Of a stretch of 64,000 bases of DNA, positions 58,306 through 64,000 are shown in pieces. Each line of letters starts with the position of its first letter. Within the stretch, counting starts at the first letter, position 1. The stretch comes from Cladorhizidae sp. MBARI D1340-BT2. Taxonomy: Eukaryota > Porifera > Demospongiae > Poecilosclerida > Cladorhizidae. A program made the position numbers and the translations under genes. The notes below the pieces were generated by a model that saw only the letters and a list, made by a program, of their open reading frames with translations, did not search any database and had not been told where the DNA came from. The stretch lies in contig JAQNBH010000002.1 in the NCBI GenBank assembly GCA_028752905.1, positions 31,765,238 to 31,829,237 of the forward strand, given 5' to 3'.

Positions 58306-59805
58306 TTGGATTGATGCTCTAGTCTTCATCAGGAATAATGACTAGATGCTCTAGTCTTCATCAGGAATAATGACTAGATGCTCTAGTCTTCATCAGGAAT
58401 AATGACTAGATGCTCTAGTCTTCATCAGGAATAATGACTAGATGCTCTAGTCTTCATCAGGAATAATGACTAGATGCTCTAGCCTTCACCAGGAATAATG
58501 ACTAGATGCTCTAGTCTTCATCAGGAATAATGACTAGATGCTCTAGCCTTCACCAGGAATAATGACTAGATGCTCTAGTCTTCATCAGGAATAATGACTA
58601 GATGCTCTAGCCTTCATCAGGAATAATGACTACATGCTCTAGTCTTCATCAGGAATAATGACTAGATGCTCTAGTCTTCATCAGGAATAATGACTAGATG
58701 CTCTAGCCTTCACCAGGAATAATGACTAGATGTTCTAGTCTTCATCAGGAATAATGACTAGATGCTCTAGCCTTCACCAGGAATAATGACTAGATGCTCT
58801 AGTCTTCATCAGGAATAATGACTAGATGCTCTAGCCTTCATCAGGAATAATGACTAGATGCTCTAGCCTTCATCAGGAATAATGACTAGATGCTCTAGTC
58901 TTCATCAGGAATAATGACTAGATGCTCTAGTCTTCATCAGGAATAATGACTAGATGCTCTAGCCTTCACCAGGAATAATGACTAGATGCTCTAGTCTTCA
59001 TCAGGAATAATGACTAGATGCTCTAGCCTTCACCAGGAATAATGACTAGATGCTCTAGTCTTCATCAGGAATAATGACTAGATGCTCTAGCCTTCATCAG
59101 GAATAATGACTAGATGCTCTAGTCTTCATCAGGAATAATGACTAGATGCTCTAGCCTTCACCAGGAATAATGACTAGATGCTCTAGTCTTCATCAGGAAT
59201 AATGACTAGATGCTCTAGCCTTCATCAGGAATAATGACTACATGCTCTAGTCTTCATCAGGAATAATGACTAGATGCTCTAGTCTTCATCAGGAATAATG
59301 ACTAGATGCTCTAGCCTTCACCAGGAATAATGACTAGATGTTCTAGTCTTCATCAGGAATAATGACTAGATGCTCTAGCCTTCACCAGGAATAATGACTA
59401 GATGCTCTAGTCTTCATCAGGAATAATGACTAGATGCTCTAGCCTTCACCAGGAATAATGACTAGATGCTCTAGTCTTCATCAGGAATAATGACTAGATG
59501 CTCTAGCCTTCACCAGGAATAATGACTAGATGCTCTAGTCTTCATCAGGAATAATGACTAGATGCTCTAGTCTTCATCAGGAATAATGACTAGATGCTCT
59601 AGCCTTCACCAGGAATAATGACTAGATGCTCTAGTCTTCATCAGGAATAATGACTAGATGCTCTAGCCTTCACCAGGAATAATGACTAGATGCTCTAGTC
59701 TTCATCAGGAATAATGACTAAATGCTCTAGCCTTCACCAGGAATAATGACTAGATGCTCTAGTCTTCATCAGGAATAATGACTAGATGCTCTAGCCTTAA
59801 TCAAG
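58306..59805. repeat. 32-bp minisatellite, about 47 copies
   Basis: Unit GACTAGATGCTCTAGTCTTC plus ATCAGGAATAAT, alternating with AGCCTTCACCAGG variants in higher-order order. The unit is made of words (CTTCATCAGGAATAA, ATGCTCTAG) also found singly next to Penelope-like fragments at 55050, 55606 and 60048. Confidence 0.97.
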
Positions 59806-59825
59806 ATAGAATTTTGGTGGCGTGG

Positions 59826-60045
59826 TTTCAAGTTCAGGCTCTTGAGAGTAGCTCCCCAGCAGCCAGGAAAGTCCATTCCACAGTCTCAATTGAGCCGCTC
59901 ACACTTTTGTGCTAGGCTGATATGTGCAATGCCTCCTTCACTAGCAACTCCTTCTGTCTTCTGGCCTGGTCCAAAATGTTGGCTTCCTCCAGATGTCCAT
60001 TATCCCATGCATGCTCAGCAATTGCAAATTTCCCTTTAGTAGACG
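59826..60045 (-). pseudogene. Penelope-like GIY-YIG endonuclease C-terminal remnant
   Basis: The minus strand reads KFAIAEHAWDNGHLEEANIL, then DQARRQKELLVKEALHISA and a stop, followed by HKSVSGSIETVEW. The AEHAW...H...A.IL....R....L.VKEALHI pattern is the end of the GIY-YIG domain in Penelope-like elements. The catalytic GIY-YIG start is absent. On this strand the 32-bp array begins directly downstream, where the element's 3' end should lie. Confidence 0.75.
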
Positions 60046-60225
60046 CTCAACCTTCATCAGGAATAAAGCTTATATAATCTGGCCATTACACCTAAAGCCT
60101 TATTGAACTAGCAAGTCCTTGTCCAGTAAAAATACAAAAGCTAGATAGAGCTACTGCAGCTAAAACCTAGTTCTCTATTCTTGGGAGTAGATATATCTAG
60201 CCTTGTAGCAGGATGCCTGTGATAT
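60046..60225. other. Unassigned sequence
   Basis: Contains one CTTCATCAGGAATAA word at 60052 and nothing else recognised. Confidence 0.4.
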
Positions 60226-60432
60226 AATTATATGATTACTAATATAGTGCTCTTTCAACACAATAACTTAGCTCTTACTAATAATTATAGTGCTCTTTCA
60301 ACACAATAACTTAGTCCTTACTAATATAGTGCTCTTTCAACACAAGAACTTAGTTCTTACTAATATAGTGCTCTTTCAACACAAGAACTTAGTTCTTACT
60401 AATATAGTACTCTTTCAACACAAGAACTTGAG
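60226..60432. repeat. ~38-bp minisatellite, about 5 copies
   Basis: Unit ACTAATATAGTGCTCTTTCA plus ACACAAGAACTTAGTTCTT. Confidence 0.9.
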
Positions 60433-60530
60433 TTGTGCAAGGCTATAACTATAGAGTTGCTCTATCCTAACAGCTGCTTAGCTCCTATTGAACAAGTCCA
60501 GAGATAAAAACTTGCCAATTTGCAAATAGA

Positions 60531-60958
60531 TTAGCACAGAGCATCCTCTGAGCAACTAGATATCTGCAGAGCATCCTCTAGGCAACTAGATATGTACAGA
60601 GCATCCTCTGGGCAACTAGATATACAGAGCATCCTCTGGGCAACTAGATTTTTACAGAGCATCCTCTGGGCAACTAGATTTGTACAGAGCATCCTCTGAG
60701 CAACTAGATTTGTACAGATAATCCTCTGATCAACTAGATTTTTACAGAGAATCCTCTGGGCAACTAGATTTGTACAGAGCATCCTCTGAGCAACTAGATA
60801 TGTACAGAGCATCCTCTGGGCAACTAGATATGTACAGAGCATCCTCTGGGCAACTAGATTTGTACAGATAATCCTCTGATCAACTAGATATGTACAGAGC
60901 ATCCTCTGGGCAACTAGATATGTACAGAGAATCCTCTGAGCAACTAGATATGTACACA
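60531..60958. repeat. 30-bp minisatellite, about 14 copies
   Basis: Unit GCAACTAGATATGTACAGAG plus CATCCTCTGG. As 30 is a multiple of three, a minus frame stays open for 155 codons with a 10-residue repeat (LCTYLVAQRM). No support for coding beyond that. Confidence 0.95.
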
Positions 60959-61190
60959 GCAACTTCAGTGACTTCAGCCAGCTACTTATCTCTTTCAACG
61001 AAGACCCCCATTACAGCAAGAGTAGTAGCTACTTGAAGATGCTGTAGTTCCTAGAGCTGCTAGTGCCTCTCCCCCCAATAGCAACTATATAGTTTAGTAG
61101 GAGCATAATTATGTTAAATAATTATGTAATCTCCTTTGTACTTTTCAACTTATCTTAAATGCACTCCATCATGACAAGACTCACTCACTT

Positions 61191-61221
<31 letters not shown>

Positions 61222-61330
61222 ATCTACAAGAGAATGCGTGTTCCCTGTGCAGGTGTGCCTATGATGACATAACTTGCTTGGTCAGCCTCTCCTCACAACT
61301 GCAAGCCTTCCTAGAGATGCACCAAACATG
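60959..61330. other. Unassigned, with a poly-C run
   Basis: C homopolymer of about 26 at 61195-61220. Nothing else was recognised. Confidence 0.5.
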
Positions 61331-64000
61331 ATGAAGGAGCAAGTGAGGAGGAACTGTTCCCAGCACACACACAAACTAGAAGGAGCAAGTGAGGAAGAAC
61401 TGTTCCCAGCACACACACAAACTAGAAGGAGCAAGTGAGGAAGAACTGTTCCTAGCACACACACAACACAAACTAGAAGGAGCAAGTGAGGAAGAACTGT
61501 TCCCAGGACACACACAAACTAGAAGGAGCAAGTGAGGAAGAACTGTTCCTAGCACACACACAACACAAACTAGAAGGAGCAAGTGAGGAAGACTGTTCCC
61601 ACTACACTCACAAACTAGAAGGAGCAACAAGTGAGGATGAACTGTTCCCAGCACACACACCAACTAGAAGGAGCAAGTGAGGAAGAACTGTTCCCAGCAC
61701 ACACACAAACTAAGTGAGGAAGAACTGTTCCCAGCATACACACAAACTAGAAGGAGCAAGTGAGGAAGAACTGTTCCCAGCACACACACAAACTAGAAGG
61801 AGCAAGTGAGGAAGAACTGTTCCCAGCACTCACACAAACTAGAAGGAGCAAGTGAGGAGGAACTGTTCCCAGCACACACACAAACTGGAAGGAGCAAGTG
61901 AGGAAGAACTGTTCCCAAGCACACACACAAACTGGAAGGAGCAAGTGAGGAAGAACTGTTCCCAGCACACACACAAACTAGAAGGAGCAAGTGAGGAAGA
62001 ACTGTTCCCAGCACACACACAAACTAGTAGGAGCAAGTGAGGAAGAACTGTTCCCAGAACACACACAACACAAACTAGGAAGGAGCAAGTGAGGAAGAAC
62101 TGTTCCCAGCACACACACAAACTAGAAGGAGCAAGTGAGGAAGAACTGTTCCCAGCACACAACCAAACTAGTGAGGAAGAACTGTTCCCAGCACTCACAC
62201 AAACTAGAAGGAGCAAGTGAGGAAGAACTGTTCCCAGCACACACACAAACTAGAAGGAGCAAGTGAGGAAGAACTGTTCCCAGCACACACACAAACTAGA
62301 AGGAGCAAGTGAGGAAGAACTGTTCCCAGCACACACACAAACTAAGTGAGGAAGAACTGTTCCCAGCACACACACAAACTAGAAGGAGCAAGTGAGGAAG
62401 AACTGTTCCCAGCACACACACAAACTAGAAGGAGCAAGTGAGGAAGAACTGTTCCCCGCACACACACAAACTAGAAGGAGCAAGTGAGGAAGAACTGTTC
62501 CCAAGCACACACACAAACTGGAAGGAGCAAGTGAGGAAGAACTGTTCCCAGCACACACACAAACTAGAAGGAGCAAGTGAGGAAGAACTGTTCCCAACAC
62601 ACACACAAACTAGAAGGAGCAAGTGAGGAAGAACTGTTCCTAGCACACACACAAACTAGAAGGAGCAAGTGAGGAAGAACTGTTCCCAGCACACACACAA
62701 ACTAGGAAGGAGCAAGTGAGGAAGAATTGTTCCCAGCACACACACAAACTAGAAGGAGCAAGTGAGGAAGAACTGTTCCCAGCACAGACACAAACTAGAA
62801 GGAGCAAGTGAGGAAGAACTGTTCCCAGCACACACACAAACTAGAAGGAGCAAGTGAGGAAGAACTGTTCCCAGCACACACACAAACTAGAAGGAGCAAG
62901 TGAGGAAGAACTGTTCCCAGCACAGACACAAACTAGAAGGAGCAAGTGAGGAAGAACTGTTCCCAGCACACACACAAACTAGAAGGAGCAAGTGAGGAAG
63001 AATTGTTCCAAGCACACACACAAACAAGAAGGAGCTAGTGAGGAAGAACTGTTCCCAGCACACACACAAACTGGAAGGAGCAAGTGAGGAAGAACTGTTC
63101 CCAACACACAAACAAACTAGAAGGAGCAAGGAGGAGGATCTGTTCCCAGAACACACACAAACTAAGTGAGGAAGAACTGTTCCCAGCACACGCACAAACT
63201 AGAAGGAGCAAGTGAGGAAGAACTGTTCCCAGCACACACACAAACTAGAAGGAGCAAGTGAGGAAGAACTGTTCCCAGCACACACAAACTAGAAGGAGAA
63301 AGTGAGGAAGAACTGTTCCCAGCACACACAAACTAGAAGGAGCAAGTGAGGAAGAACTGTTCCCAGCACACACACAAACTAAAAGGAGCAAGTGAGGAAG
63401 AACTGTTCCCAGCACAAACAAACTAGAAGGAGAAAGTGAGGAAGAACTGTTCCCAGCACACACACACAAACTGGAAGGAGCAAGTGAGGAAGAACTGTTC
63501 CCAAGCACACACACAAACTGGAAGGAGCAAGTGAGGAAGAACTGTTCCCAAGCACACACACAAACTGGAAGGAGCTAGTGAGGAAGAACTGTTCCCAGCA
63601 CACACACAAACTAGAAGGAGCAAGTGAGGAAGAACTGTTCCCAACACACACACAAACTAGAAGGAGCAAGTGAGGAAGATGTTCCTAGCACACACACAAA
63701 CTAGAAGGAGCAAGTGAGGAAGAACTGTTCCCAGTTCACACACAAACTAGAAGGAGCAAGTGAGGAAGAACTGTTCCCAACACACACACAAACTAGAAGA
63801 AGCAAGTGAGGAAGAACTGTTCCCAGCACATAAACAAACTAGAAGGAGCAAGTGAGGAAGAACTGTTCCCAGCACACACACCAGAAGGAGCAAGTGAGGA
63901 AGAACTGTTCCCAGCACACACACAAACTAGAAGGAGCAAGTGAGGAAGAACTGTTCCCAGCACACACACAAACTAGAAGGAGCAAGTGAGGAAGAACTGT
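61331..64000. repeat. 46-bp minisatellite, about 58 copies, running off the window
   Basis: Unit AAACTAGAAGGAGCAAGTGA, then GGAAGAACTGTTCCCAGCAC, then ACACAC. Length varies by the CA run and by loss of GAAGGAGCA. Leu/Cys-rich minus-strand frames come from the repeat. Confidence 0.97.

Noticed and set aside
61282..63669. Leu/Cys-rich minus frames that look like signal peptides or membrane segments
   Set aside because: They repeat every 46 bp and come from the minisatellite.

Overview
The window reads as animal nuclear DNA, most likely from a marine invertebrate; a sponge or cnidarian would fit the retroelement types, but the sequence alone does not fix the species. It holds one confidently identified host gene, a calcyphosine-like EF-hand gene (CAPSL), split into six coding exons between 23969 and 44422 on the + strand. 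The exons have GT/AG borders and compatible phases, and together encode 208 residues from an ATG to a TGA. Only 627 of about 20,450 bases are coding. The introns are filled by minisatellites, hairpin-forming elements and a hAT transposon.

Layout. 1-1380: a degenerate ~120-bp tandem array, AT microsatellites and a near-perfect 117-bp palindrome. 1381-20125: one 18.7-kb satellite with a 53/54-bp unit (about 350 copies) and nested higher-order duplications. 20126-23420: a broken Penelope-like reverse transcriptase, a 26-bp minisatellite and a decayed LINE on the minus strand. 23969-44422: CAPSL. 44886-46850: a dimeric 51/61-bp minisatellite and a cluster of a dispersed repeat. 46955-49170: a dead Tigger/pogo-type DDE transposon. 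49185-50095: a short stretch that looks bacterial, with the broken 5' end of a ProP/MHS-family transporter and sequence like Rickettsiales interspersed repeats. 51438-55020: a 5'-truncated non-LTR retrotransposon with a restriction-like endonuclease, then further copies of its 3' tail, bordered by (TAA)n. 55222-60045: Penelope-like 3' ends, a LINE remnant and 68-bp and 32-bp minisatellites. 60226-64000: three more minisatellites; the last (46 bp) runs off the window end.

The two most unusual things are the density of unrelated tandem arrays (more than 15, unit 14-68 bp, several with higher-order structure, at least one in each of the five CAPSL introns) and the degraded bacterial transporter fragment embedded among host repeats. 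No RNA gene and no CRISPR array was recognised. Almost every long open frame outside CAPSL is a by-product of a tandem repeat or a piece of a dead transposon.
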